Shown here piece by piece: positions 5,694 through 12,886 of a stretch of DNA of 23,064 bases. Both the position numbers and the translations under genes were made by a program. The DNA is from a virus. The notes under the pieces were generated by a model. That model was given only the letters and a program-made list of their open reading frames with translations, was not told the DNA's origin and did not search any database. The stretch spans positions 1 to 23,064 of the IMG/VR virus record IMGVR_UViG_3300042691_022212; one strand, written 5' to 3'. Within the stretch, counting starts at the first letter, position 1. Every line of letters starts with the position of its first letter.

Positions 5694-7070
5694 ATGGATT
5701 ATTCTAATAACGATATATTGTTTGAAAATGACAAATACTTGGCCATTAAATCTCCAAATATGGAAGAGGGTTTAAAAGTAGGACCAGAATTCTTGACTAC
5801 AACAAGACATGGTAAAGATGTCTATAATAATAGAACAGTATATTTTTTCATTAATAAAGAAGAAAAAGATACTAGATATGGAATTGTAACTCTAACACTT
5901 GGAAAGTATGGTACTGATTTATATGATAATTATGGTGATGATGTTGAATTAAGAGATGTTTTTTATTATTTTCCAATTTTAGATAAAACAATTACAGACA
6001 TAGTTGGTGATGTTGATTTAATAACAACCTTAACATTAATTGAGAATGGGAAAGAATTTGATAGATGGAAATTACAGAGATTAGATTCTAATATCAAATA
6101 TGTTCAATATAATCAAAAAAGACCTGAACTTAGTAAAATATATTTAACCTTTGATTCAAGTGAGGGAATTTTAGAATTTTTGGGTTTCCCGGAGGATGTC
6201 CAATATCACATTAGAGCAGTTTTAAATCCATATGGTTATGGTGGCGATTTATGGGGTGACCATTATAGAACGGTTGATGAATGGATTGAGGGTTATATGA
6301 TACAATTATTTAATGATGAGAATAAAAAATTAATTGACAAAATTGTTGAATTAATAAAACCAGAATTTTTTAATTGGAAAGATGATGAAGACATACGACA
6401 TGAGTTATGTAAGTTATTGTATGAAATGTTTGATAGTAGAATAAGTAATATTATAAGTGAATATGGTACTGTATATGAAAATGCTGGAAGTGAGGCTTTA
6501 AAAAAAGAATTAATTGATGATTTTTGTAATCCATTTGTTGAAAACAATATTCAAATATTTGTTGTAAAGAATTATTGTTTTGATGAATATAGAACTTGGG
6601 TTAGTTATTTAAAAGAACTTTTAATACAATATCGTGTTGATACTATTGAAGATTTAGTAAAAAAAATATCAGAAGACCATATTAATGCAAAGTTAAGACA
6701 TGAAATTTATGAATATCCATATCATGGTAATATTGACGAAGAAGCTTTCAATAGAGAAGTTGAATCCGAACTTGAGAAAATAATTGACCAAATTGAAGGG
6801 AATCCTGAAAAATATTCCAAGAATGCTAGTGAAAATGGAAAATTAATTTTAATACTTAAAAAGTACCCTTTGAATGAACCATTCTCAATTGATGATGAAA
6901 GAGGTTCATTTGTTATCAGAGGAATTAAAGATGGGAGACTTCTTGTTACTCACATCAAACAAAATGGTGAAAAAACAAATAAGAGTTTCAATTCAGAAGA
7001 ATTTCATAATTTTCTTTCAACTGGTGAATTATTTGAACATTTAGTTAGAAAATTAAAAAGAATGTTGTAA
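5694..7070 (+). CDS. Large hypothetical phage protein
   Basis: A 458-residue protein starting MDYSNNDILFENDKYLAI. I choose the ATG at 5694 because the frame upstream contains only AT-rich leader with a promoter-like motif. The N-terminal ~150 residues look like a beta-rich domain (NNRTVYFFINKEEKDTRYGIVTLTLGKYG, then LYDNYGDDVEL), a pattern I recall in uncharacterised phage proteins. The middle is helical and acidic. The last ~65 residues form another beta-rich unit (FSIDDERGSFVIRGIKDGRLLVTHI) ending in a basic tail (RKLKRML). There is no signal peptide, membrane segment or nucleotide-binding motif. It is followed after nine bases by the M20 peptidase gene, so the two are probably cotranscribed and may be linked in function. 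Function unknown. Confidence 0.8.
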   Translation: MDYSNNDILFENDKYLAIKSPNMEEGLKVGPEFLTTTRHGKDVYNNRTVYFFINKEEKDTRYGIVTLTLGKYGTDLYDNYGDDVELRDVFYYFPILDKTITDIVGDVDLITTLTLIENGKEFDRWKLQRLDSNIKYVQYNQKRPELSKIYLTFDSSEGILEFLGFPEDVQYHIRAVLNPYGYGGDLWGDHYRTVDEWIEGYMIQLFNDENKKLIDKIVELIKPEFFNWKDDEDIRHELCKLLYEMFDSRISNIISEYGTVYENAGSEALKKELIDDFCNPFVENNIQIFVVKNYCFDEYRTWVSYLKELLIQYRVDTIEDLVKKISEDHINAKLRHEIYEYPYHGNIDEEAFNREVESELEKIIDQIEGNPEKYSKNASENGKLILILKKYPLNEPFSIDDERGSFVIRGIKDGRLLVTHIKQNGEKTNKSFNSEEFHNFLSTGELFEHLVRKLKRML

Positions 7071-7079
7071 TATTGTGTT

Positions 7080-7895
7080 ATGAAACACAATTACGATTTA
7101 CTCAAAAAGGTTTTGTCCATACCTACCAAGACATACAAAGAGGACTTAATGATTCAATTCCTATGTGAATGGTTAACAGAAAACAATATACCTTATCAAG
7201 TTGATAAGATGGGTAATGTTTATGCAACCAAACAAACGGATGATATTGAATATTTCCCTTGTGTTGTTGCACATACCGACACAGTCCACGAATTGGATAC
7301 AATCAACATTAAAGAAATGATGTTACCCAATGACCAAAAAGAATTGAAATTGGCATTGAAGGCATTTAATGATAACCATCAACCAACTGGAATAGGTGGG
7401 GATGACAAATGTGGTGTTTATGTATGTTTGGAATTATTAAAAAATTTACCAAATGTAAAAGCTGCATTTTTTGTCTCGGAAGAAACTGGTTGTCACGGGT
7501 CAAAGAATGCTGATAAAGAGTTTTTCTCAAATGTTGGATACGTTATTCAATTTGATGCCCCAGGTAATTGGATGGTTAGCGAATATTGTATGGGGACAAA
7601 ATTATTTGATAAGAAGTCTGAATTCTTCAGCAAATGTGATAAGGTGTTAACTGAGGGATTTGATAACCGAAACAAGTATCAATCACACCCTTATACTGAT
7701 GTTTATGCTCTCAAAAATCAATTTGATTTTTCTTGTATAAATTTTGCTGTAGGATATTATAACTACCACACAAAACACGAATATGTAATTGTTGAGGATG
7801 TTTTTAATACATTGGATATTGCAAAAAAAATGATTGGTGATTTGGGGAATGTGAAATATTTTGAAGAAGTTAAACCAAGTAAATTTTTACTATAA
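7080..7895 (+). CDS. Compact M20/PepT-like zinc metallopeptidase
   Basis: A 271-residue cytoplasmic enzyme of the M20 family, closest in pattern to peptidase T. Expected metal and catalytic residues are present: H65 and D67 in VVAHTDTVH, bridging D108 in GIGGDDKCG, E134/E135 in FVSEETGCHGS, D159 in VIQFDAPG, and H233 in HTKHEY. Relatives are aminopeptidases or deacylases using two zinc ions and usually have about 370-410 residues including an inserted lid/dimerisation domain. Here only about 70 residues separate D159 and H233, so the lid is mostly missing. It lies nine bases after the preceding gene and is convergent with the Clp gene across a shared terminator. It could trim peptides from Clp proteolysis to amino acids during infection (inference). 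Some M20-type enzymes also act on other amides. Confidence 0.85.
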   Translation: MKHNYDLLKKVLSIPTKTYKEDLMIQFLCEWLTENNIPYQVDKMGNVYATKQTDDIEYFPCVVAHTDTVHELDTINIKEMMLPNDQKELKLALKAFNDNHQPTGIGGDDKCGVYVCLELLKNLPNVKAAFFVSEETGCHGSKNADKEFFSNVGYVIQFDAPGNWMVSEYCMGTKLFDKKSEFFSKCDKVLTEGFDNRNKYQSHPYTDVYALKNQFDFSCINFAVGYYNYHTKHEYVIVEDVFNTLDIAKKMIGDLGNVKYFEEVKPSKFLL

Positions 7896-7922
7896 AAAAA
7901 GGGACTATTCAGTCCCTTTTTT
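7895..7922. terminator. Bidirectional terminator between peptidase and Clp genes
   Basis: Stem GGGACT/AGTCCC (7901-7906 and 7911-7916), extended by A and T runs on either side, works on both strands. It overlaps the last codons of the minus-strand Clp gene, including its stop at 7907-7905. Confidence 0.8.
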
Positions 7923-9935
7923 CTTTTTTGATTTTTTAACTTCTTTTTCTTTAAACACTATGTTTTCTTCATTGGTTGTGAGTTCATAATTTTGATTCTC
8001 AACAACATTTCCGTTAAGTACTTCCTCTGATATGAAATCTTCAATTTTGTCTTGTATGGCTCGTTTTATTGGTCTAGCACCATATGTTTCATCAAACCCA
8101 ACTTTTGATATTAAGTCATAAACAGATTCATCGCAAGTTATATTATAATTTAATCCATTTAATCTAGTGATTAATTTTTCAATTTCAAGTTTTACAATTT
8201 GTTTAACTTCTTCTTCTTTCAATGTATTAAATACAATAATTTCATCAATACGATTTAAGAACTCAGGTGCAAAAAACTTTTTAAGTTCTTTCTTGAGAAT
8301 ATCTCTTTTCTCTTCTTCCTCAATATAAGAATTTGAACTTGTTTTGAATCCAACTCCAGTTCCAAATTCTTGGAATTTTTTAACCCCAAGATTGGAGGTC
8401 ATAATTATGATACAATTTTTGAAGTTAATTTTTCTTCCTAGTCCATCTGTAAGATGTCCATCATCCAATACTTGAAGTAATGTTGAGAACACATCTTTAT
8501 TTGCTTTTTCAATTTCATCAAATAGAATGACTGAATATGGTTTATTTTTAACTTGTTCAGTTAATTGTCCCCCTTCATCATAACCAACATAACCTGGAGG
8601 AGAACCAATCAATCTTGATATTGAATGTTTTTCTTGGAATTCTGACATATCAACTCGGATAAGATTTTCTTCACTACCAAATATTTCTTTTGCCAATTGT
8701 TTTGCTAGATATGTTTTACCAACACCAGTTGAACCCAAGAAAATAAATGAACCTATAGGTTTACTTGGGTCTTTAATACCAAGTCTATTTCTACGGATTG
8801 ATTTGGCAATTTTGGATACAGCGTCAGATTGACCAATAACTTTAGATGATAGATTATCCGCCAATGATGAAAGTTTATTCGTTTCATCAGAATTCATTTT
8901 TGATACAGGTATTTTAGTCATATTTGATACCACTTCATATACCAATTCTTGAGAAATTTCTTTCTTTTTGGTTAATAAGTCAGATTCAAATTTTTTCTTT
9001 TCAGATTCTAATTTATCCAATATCTTTGTTTCTTTATCACGCAAATCTGCCGCTAATTCATAGTTTTGACTTTTAACCACTTCAATCTTTTGTTGTTTAA
9101 TATCTAGTGCTTGAAGTTTCAAATCTTCAATTATTTGTGGCATCTTAGTGTCAACTTGACTTCTTGCTCCAACCTCATCAATAATATCAAATGCTTTATC
9201 AGGGAATTCTCTATCGGTAATATATCTTTCAGCTAAATCTACACATAGTTTTAGAATATCATCACTATAATTTACTTTATGATAATTTTCATATTTGTCT
9301 TTAACATTAATTAAAATCTGTAAGGTTTCTTCTTTTGAAGATGGGTCAACAATTACTTTTTGGAAACGTCTTTCTAATGCCCCATCTTTTTCAAAATTCT
9401 TTCTATATTCATCTAGTGTTGTTGCACCAATACATTGTATTTCACCCCTTGCCAAAGCTGGTTTAAAAATGTTTGAGGCATCCAATGAACCTGATGAATT
9501 TCCAGCACCAACAATTTGGTGTATTTCATCAATGAAAAGAATTATATTTGGAGCAGATTGTAGTTCTTCTATAATAACTTTCATTCTTTCTTCAAATTGT
9601 CCACGATATTTTGTTCCCGCGACAATTGATGTCATATCCAAGGACATAATTCTTTTATCCATTAGATTTCTTGGACATTCACCATTCAATATTTTTAAGG
9701 CCAAACCTTCCACTATGGCAGTTTTACCACAACCAGGTTCACCTATTATGATTGGGTTATTCTTTTTCCTTCTTGATAATATTTGGGCGATTCTTGTTAT
9801 TTCTCTATCTCTACCTACCACTGGGTCTAATTTTCCTTCTTCGGCAAGTTTGATTAAATCTTTCGCAAAGTTATTTAACACTGGGGTATCACCTTTACCT
9901 TTTGTTGAGTAATCTCCATCTTTTGATTCTATCAT
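7905..9935 (-). CDS. ClpC-like AAA+ unfoldase lacking the N-terminal domain
   Basis: A 676-residue double-ring Hsp100 ATPase. Ring 1: Walker A GEPGCGKT (65-72), pore loop KYRG (109-112), Walker B IILFIDE (131-137), arginine fingers R189/R190. A short middle domain (about 270-335) holds a UVR-like NYELAADLRDKE, which points to ClpC rather than ClpB. Ring 2: Walker A GSTGVGKT (401-408), pore loop GYVGYDEGG, Walker B VILFDE (469-474), NRID (561-564), and a sensor-2 region YGARPIKRAI. VGF (528-530) sits where ClpC carries its ClpP-docking loop, so it probably feeds the host ClpP. The usual Clp N-domain (about 140-150 residues, binding adaptors) is replaced by a ~20-residue polar leader. The Lys-rich C-terminus overlaps the terminator. 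The gene is divergent from the UVR-protein gene and convergent with the peptidase gene. It could unfold host or phage proteins, perhaps tmRNA-tagged ones. Confidence 0.9.
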   Translation of the reverse strand: MIESKDGDYSTKGKGDTPVLNNFAKDLIKLAEEGKLDPVVGRDREITRIAQILSRRKKNNPIIIGEPGCGKTAIVEGLALKILNGECPRNLMDKRIMSLDMTSIVAGTKYRGQFEERMKVIIEELQSAPNIILFIDEIHQIVGAGNSSGSLDASNIFKPALARGEIQCIGATTLDEYRKNFEKDGALERRFQKVIVDPSSKEETLQILINVKDKYENYHKVNYSDDILKLCVDLAERYITDREFPDKAFDIIDEVGARSQVDTKMPQIIEDLKLQALDIKQQKIEVVKSQNYELAADLRDKETKILDKLESEKKKFESDLLTKKKEISQELVYEVVSNMTKIPVSKMNSDETNKLSSLADNLSSKVIGQSDAVSKIAKSIRRNRLGIKDPSKPIGSFIFLGSTGVGKTYLAKQLAKEIFGSEENLIRVDMSEFQEKHSISRLIGSPPGYVGYDEGGQLTEQVKNKPYSVILFDEIEKANKDVFSTLLQVLDDGHLTDGLGRKINFKNCIIIMTSNLGVKKFQEFGTGVGFKTSSNSYIEEEEKRDILKKELKKFFAPEFLNRIDEIIVFNTLKEEEVKQIVKLEIEKLITRLNGLNYNITCDESVYDLISKVGFDETYGARPIKRAIQDKIEDFISEEVLNGNVVENQNYELTTNEENIVFKEKEVKKSKKKKGTE

Positions 9936-9952
9936 ATTTTTGTTTTTAATTA

Positions 9953-9980
9953 ATTATAATATTTATTTTTACATTTTCAA
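9953..9980 (-). promoter_or_regulatory. Sigma70-like promoter for the Clp gene
   Basis: Minus strand TTGAAA (9980-9975), a 16-base spacer and TATAAT (9958-9953), with the start codon at 9935. In such AT-rich DNA a chance match is possible. Confidence 0.4.
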
Positions 9981-9989
9981 CTATGATAA

Positions 9990-10006
9990 ACTGACAAATT
10001 GTCAGT
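9990..10006. promoter_or_regulatory. Palindromic operator-like site between divergent Clp and UVR genes
   Basis: ACTGACAA-A-TTGTCAGT is a perfect 8-bp inverted repeat around one base. It sits between the two divergent promoter candidates (-35 boxes at 9980 on the minus strand and 10020 on the plus strand), as expected of an operator shared by both genes. A T run follows it on the + strand, so a weak terminator is the alternative. Confidence 0.45.
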
Positions 10007-10019
10007 ATTTTTTTAATTC

Positions 10020-10048
10020 TTGACTACTAAAATTTATTGGTATATTAT
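10020..10048 (+). promoter_or_regulatory. Promoter candidate for the UVR-motif gene
   Basis: TTGACT (10020-10025), a 17-base spacer and TATTAT (10043-10048), about 40 bases before the ATG at 10090. The spacing and both boxes closely match the candidates before the tmRNA, the lipoprotein and the gene at 20463. Confidence 0.45.
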
Positions 10049-10089
10049 TGGATTATAAAAATTAAAATAAACTTTTAAAATATTATATT

Positions 10090-10524
10090 ATGAACAGTAA
10101 AGATTTTTATAAAAGATTTGAAGAAATTTTAAATGAAATTTTCAATCAAGACAATCAAAAATTTAATACACCTATGGATGGGTTTTTAAAGGGGTTAAAC
10201 CCAGATGACATTTCAAAAGAAATTAAAAAATATAGAAAGTCAATTAAAGAATCAAATGATGGATTATTCACAACTATCAGTTTTGTTTTTACTAACCCAC
10301 CATTTAACGATAAGAGTGAAATTAACGAATTGAAATCTAAATTGGATGAATGTGTGTCAAATCAAGATTTTGAGGAAGCCGCAAAATTAAGAGATAAAAT
10401 AAAAGAACTTGAGAATAACACATCTAAGGTTAAAGATTTGAAAAAAGAGTTAGATATTGCAATTAAAGAACAAAATTTTGAAAGAGCAATTGAAATTCGA
10501 GACGAATTAAAAAAAATAAACTAA
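10090..10524 (+). CDS. Protein with two UVR motifs, possible Clp adaptor
   Basis: A 144-residue protein. The N-terminal ~70 residues (MNSKDFYKRFEEILNEIF onward) match nothing I know. The C-terminal half holds two adjacent UVR motifs: residues 78-108, with LKSKLDECVSNQDFEEAAKL followed by RDKIKELE, and 115-143, with LKKELDIAIKEQNFERAIEI followed by RDELKK. UVR motifs are known from UvrB/UvrC, where they pair with each other, and from McsA and the ClpC middle domain. The divergent neighbour is a ClpC-like unfoldase with its own UVR-like segment and no N-domain, so a UVR-UVR interaction making this protein its adaptor or regulator is an attractive inference. No McsA-type zinc-finger cysteines are present. 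A strong terminator follows immediately, so the gene is monocistronic. Confidence 0.8.
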   Translation: MNSKDFYKRFEEILNEIFNQDNQKFNTPMDGFLKGLNPDDISKEIKKYRKSIKESNDGLFTTISFVFTNPPFNDKSEINELKSKLDECVSNQDFEEAAKLRDKIKELENNTSKVKDLKKELDIAIKEQNFERAIEIRDELKKIN

Positions 10525-10528
10525 TCAT

Positions 10529-10554
10529 AACCCCTCTAAATTGAGGGGTTTTTT
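10529..10554 (+). terminator. Rho-independent terminator
   Basis: Perfect 8-bp stem AACCCCTC/GAGGGGTT (10529-10536 and 10543-10550), then a T run. It ends the UVR-gene transcript 14 bases before the next start codon. Confidence 0.85.
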
Positions 10555-10567
10555 AAATCAAAAAAAT

Positions 10568-10810
10568 ATGGCAATTTTAAGAGAAGAAATTAATGGTACA
10601 AAAATTATTAATGAAATTCAGTCAAGTAATATTAGAAAAACAGAATTTGATACTGAATCAAAAGAGTTAGTTGTGGAATTTAACAACGGACTCAGATATT
10701 CTTATGAAAATGTTCCCCATCAATTATATACCCAATTTAGGATGTCGGAATCACAGGGCAAGTTTTTCAATTCCAAAATAGCAAAATCATATCAATACAG
10801 AAAATTGTGA
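10568..10810 (+). CDS. KTSC-domain protein
   Basis: An 80-residue protein starting MAILREEINGTKIINEIQSS. I use the ATG at 10568 because the upstream in-frame extension runs through the terminator. It fits the KTSC domain (named for a lysyl-tRNA-synthetase C-terminal-like module): SSNIRKTEFDTESKELVVEF, then NNGLRYSYENVPHQLYTQF and SQGKFFNSKIAKSYQYRKL. Many such stand-alone proteins occur in bacteria and phages; their role is unclear, though nucleic-acid binding has been suggested. There is no signal peptide or membrane segment. It is followed 32 bases later by the nucleotidyltransferase gene. Confidence 0.85.
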   Translation: MAILREEINGTKIINEIQSSNIRKTEFDTESKELVVEFNNGLRYSYENVPHQLYTQFRMSESQGKFFNSKIAKSYQYRKL

Positions 10811-10830
10811 TAATTATATTGGTACACTAA

Positions 10831-10837
10831 TATTTAT
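10831..10837 (+). promoter_or_regulatory. Variant of the late-promoter-like motif (TATTTATC)
   Basis: TATTTAT followed by C instead of A, within CTAATATTTATCATTT, five bases before the ATG at 10843. The short spacing makes a promoter for this gene less certain than at the other sites. Confidence 0.3.
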
Positions 10838-10842
10838 CATTT

Positions 10843-11589
10843 ATGGAAAGTTTAAATAAAGTCATATCTAGTTTTAAATTGAATACAACATTACAACCAA
10901 AAATTTGGATTGATGGGGGTTCAAGAATGAATCCAAATGTTAGAAAAAATTTATTAGAAGTTGCATATCAATTCATTGATTCCTTTGGGATGGATGTTGT
11001 AATTGATGATATTATTGTTACGGGGTCAATTGCGAATTATAATTGGTCTGAATATTCTGATGTTGATTTACACATTTTGGTAGATTATAAACAATTTTCA
11101 AATAATCTTAAAGATATGTATGTTGAATATTTTGATTTAAAAAAAATAGTTTTTAATCAAAAAAGAGACATAAAAATGTTTGGTTATGATGTTGAAGTGT
11201 TTGTTGAAGATACCGAGATAAAAGGTGTTAGTGGTGGAGTTTATTCTATTTTAAATGATGAGTGGATAACAAAACCAACCAAAGAAAAAATGAAAGTTAG
11301 TAATGAAGACATTACGATTAACGCAAAAAAATGGATGAGAATTATTGATAATTTAATTAAACACTTGGAAGGTGAAAGTATTGAAGAGATTAATAATAAT
11401 TTAAAGACAATCAAAAATAAGTTAAAAAAGTATAGAGTAAGTGGTTTAAATAAGTCGGGTGAATTAGGGTTAGAAAATTTAGTCTTTAAAGTTTTGAGAC
11501 GTAATGGTTATATTGAGAAATTATATAATACTCCAACAAAAGTTATAGATAAAAAACTTTCTTTGGATGAAAAATTAAGAAATAAATAA
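10843..11589 (+). CDS. Nucleotidyltransferase-fold protein
   Basis: A 248-residue protein with the signature of the DNA polymerase beta-like nucleotidyltransferase superfamily: VTGSIANYNWSEYSDVDLHILVD gives G61-S62 and the metal ligands D73 and D75. A third carboxylate is likely within YDVEVFVED (D116 or E118). A helical region follows (about 150-235; KKWMRIIDNLIKHLEGESIEEINNNLK), ending in a Lys-rich tail. Family members transfer nucleotides to proteins, antibiotics or RNA, and many are toxins (MNT type), but no HEPN partner is seen next to it. In phages such proteins occur near structural genes without a defined role. The substrate cannot be predicted from this sequence. Confidence 0.75.
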   Translation: MESLNKVISSFKLNTTLQPKIWIDGGSRMNPNVRKNLLEVAYQFIDSFGMDVVIDDIIVTGSIANYNWSEYSDVDLHILVDYKQFSNNLKDMYVEYFDLKKIVFNQKRDIKMFGYDVEVFVEDTEIKGVSGGVYSILNDEWITKPTKEKMKVSNEDITINAKKWMRIIDNLIKHLEGESIEEINNNLKTIKNKLKKYRVSGLNKSGELGLENLVFKVLRRNGYIEKLYNTPTKVIDKKLSLDEKLRNK

Positions 11590-11596
11590 TTCTGTA

Positions 11597-11604
11597 TATT
11601 TATA
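11597..11604 (+). promoter_or_regulatory. TATTTATA motif, candidate phage late promoter
   Basis: Exact TATTTATA within GTATATTTATATTATA, ending 19 bases before the ATG at 11624. It would drive the overlapping four-gene unit that runs to the terminator at 15593. Confidence 0.5.
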
Positions 11605-11623
11605 TTATAAAAACAAAAAAATT

Positions 11624-12886
11624 ATGGGAAAACTAAAACCTATTGGAAGTGAAAAATTGCAAGGTGTTGATATGATTAATCGTATCCTTGAAATATCAAA
11701 TTATAAATTAAATATTCCAAAACCAATAAATGAAGACTCTTCATTTGAATATAAAAAAACTTTGGTTGATGGGTACGCATATCATATCGTTAAAGAAAAA
11801 AATGGATATGTTATTAAAAAGGGATTAAATGAATCAACTTCAGAATATATTGAACCAATGAAGAATAGAAAATTTTATCCTTCGTATTCTCAGGCTTTAA
11901 AAAGATTAAATTTAATAACTAAAGAAGTTAATTATAATCAAGGTTTTGAAAAGAATATTTCATTATTTGAATCGGATGAAGATAAACAATATTTTTTAAA
12001 ACCTAGTGGAGAACAAACCGAACAAACTCAAACTCCTGCACCAGTCCCAGCCCCAGCACCTCAACCAGCAGAACCTACACCCGCACCACCAGCACCTATG
12101 CCTAGTGGTGAAGAAGTTCAAATGCCTGAACCTGAAATGGAAATGCCTGAACCTGATATGGAAATGGATGAACCTGAAATGGGCGGTGAAGAAGATGAAG
12201 AAGAACAAGTTACTTTTAAAACAATACAAAAATTAACTGGTAAATTGGGTCAAAAAATTAGAACATTTTTATCTGATGAAGAAAATGAAATGTCATCTAA
12301 AGATATTAAATACGTTATTAATTCTGTTTTATCAGCATTAAACTTAGATTCTTTGGAAGAGGAGGATAAAGAAGAAATTATTGGTAAGTTTGAAGGCGGG
12401 GAAGAAGGTATGATGGGTGACGAAGAAATGCCAATGGGTGATGAAGGTATGATGGGTGACGAAGAAATGCCAATGGGTGATGAAGGTATGATGGGTGATG
12501 AGGAAATGCCAATGGGCGATGAAGGTATGATGGGTGATGAAGAAATGCCACAACCTGAAGTTCAAGAAACTTATCATACTGGGTCTATGAAAGATAGACA
12601 ACACGCAAAAAGAATGGATAATATGTTTGAAGATATGGTCTCGGAATCTAAAATTGACAAGTTATTAATGAAATATTTACAACCAAACGTTGAAAAAAAC
12701 AACATTAATAAAATGTTAAGACAAATTGAAAATATATCTGAAACTCATATTCAAGAAAGCAATGCAAGAAAAATAATTAAAAATTATCCTAAAATTAAAT
12801 TACTTGGTAAAAACTCAAAAAGTCATTTAGTTTTTGAAATTAATGAGGAAAGAATTAGTGTAACACCAAAAGGTAATATTTTATGA
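11624..12886 (+). CDS. Acidic, low-complexity protein with 13-residue tandem repeats, probably virion-related
   Basis: A 420-residue protein I cannot match to a named family. Residues 1-125 are a mixed N-terminal region. Residues 137-160 are Pro/Ala-rich (TPAPVPAPAPQPAEP...). Residues 164-186 repeat (M)PEPxMEM. A short helical segment (195-242, FKTIQKLTGKLGQKIRTFLS) follows. Residues 261-308 are almost four copies of EGMMGDEEMPMGD. The C-terminus (about 320-420) is more ordered (ESKIDKLLMKYLQPN and NYPKIKLLGKNSKSHLVFEI). The ATG at 11624 follows a TATTTATA motif; a later ATG at 11672 is possible. Its stop overlaps the next start (ATGA), implying translational coupling. The place upstream of the terminase and the acidic Met-rich repeats, like those in the scaffold protein, suggest a structural or assembly role. 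Confidence 0.75.
   Translation: MGKLKPIGSEKLQGVDMINRILEISNYKLNIPKPINEDSSFEYKKTLVDGYAYHIVKEKNGYVIKKGLNESTSEYIEPMKNRKFYPSYSQALKRLNLITKEVNYNQGFEKNISLFESDEDKQYFLKPSGEQTEQTQTPAPVPAPAPQPAEPTPAPPAPMPSGEEVQMPEPEMEMPEPDMEMDEPEMGGEEDEEEQVTFKTIQKLTGKLGQKIRTFLSDEENEMSSKDIKYVINSVLSALNLDSLEEEDKEEIIGKFEGGEEGMMGDEEMPMGDEGMMGDEEMPMGDEGMMGDEEMPMGDEGMMGDEEMPQPEVQETYHTGSMKDRQHAKRMDNMFEDMVSESKIDKLLMKYLQPNVEKNNINKMLRQIENISETHIQESNARKIIKNYPKIKLLGKNSKSHLVFEINEERISVTPKGNIL
12404..12550 (+). repeat. 39-bp tandem repeat, 3.8 copies
   Basis: Units begin GAAGGTATGATGGGTGA at 12404, 12443, 12482 and 12521 (the last partial). They differ at only a few third-codon positions, encode EGMMGDEEMPMGD and keep the reading frame. 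The near identity indicates recent expansion by slippage or unequal recombination. Confidence 0.9.

Noticed and set aside
9295-9912. A 205-codon open frame on the + strand opposite the Clp gene
   Set aside because: It lies wholly antisense to a strongly conserved AAA+ coding region, its translation has no domain sense, and no promoter or start context supports it.
10020-10048. Treating every TTGACT/TATTAT match as a proven sigma70 promoter
   Set aside because: The DNA is so AT-rich that chance matches are likely; only sites with the same spacing and a sensible gene downstream were kept, at modest confidence.
12344-12604. Open frame on the minus strand across the 39-bp repeats (His/Phe-rich repeats)
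   Set aside because: It is a by-product of the tandem repeat in the + strand gene; the composition is typical of the reverse complement of Glu/Asp/Met codons.
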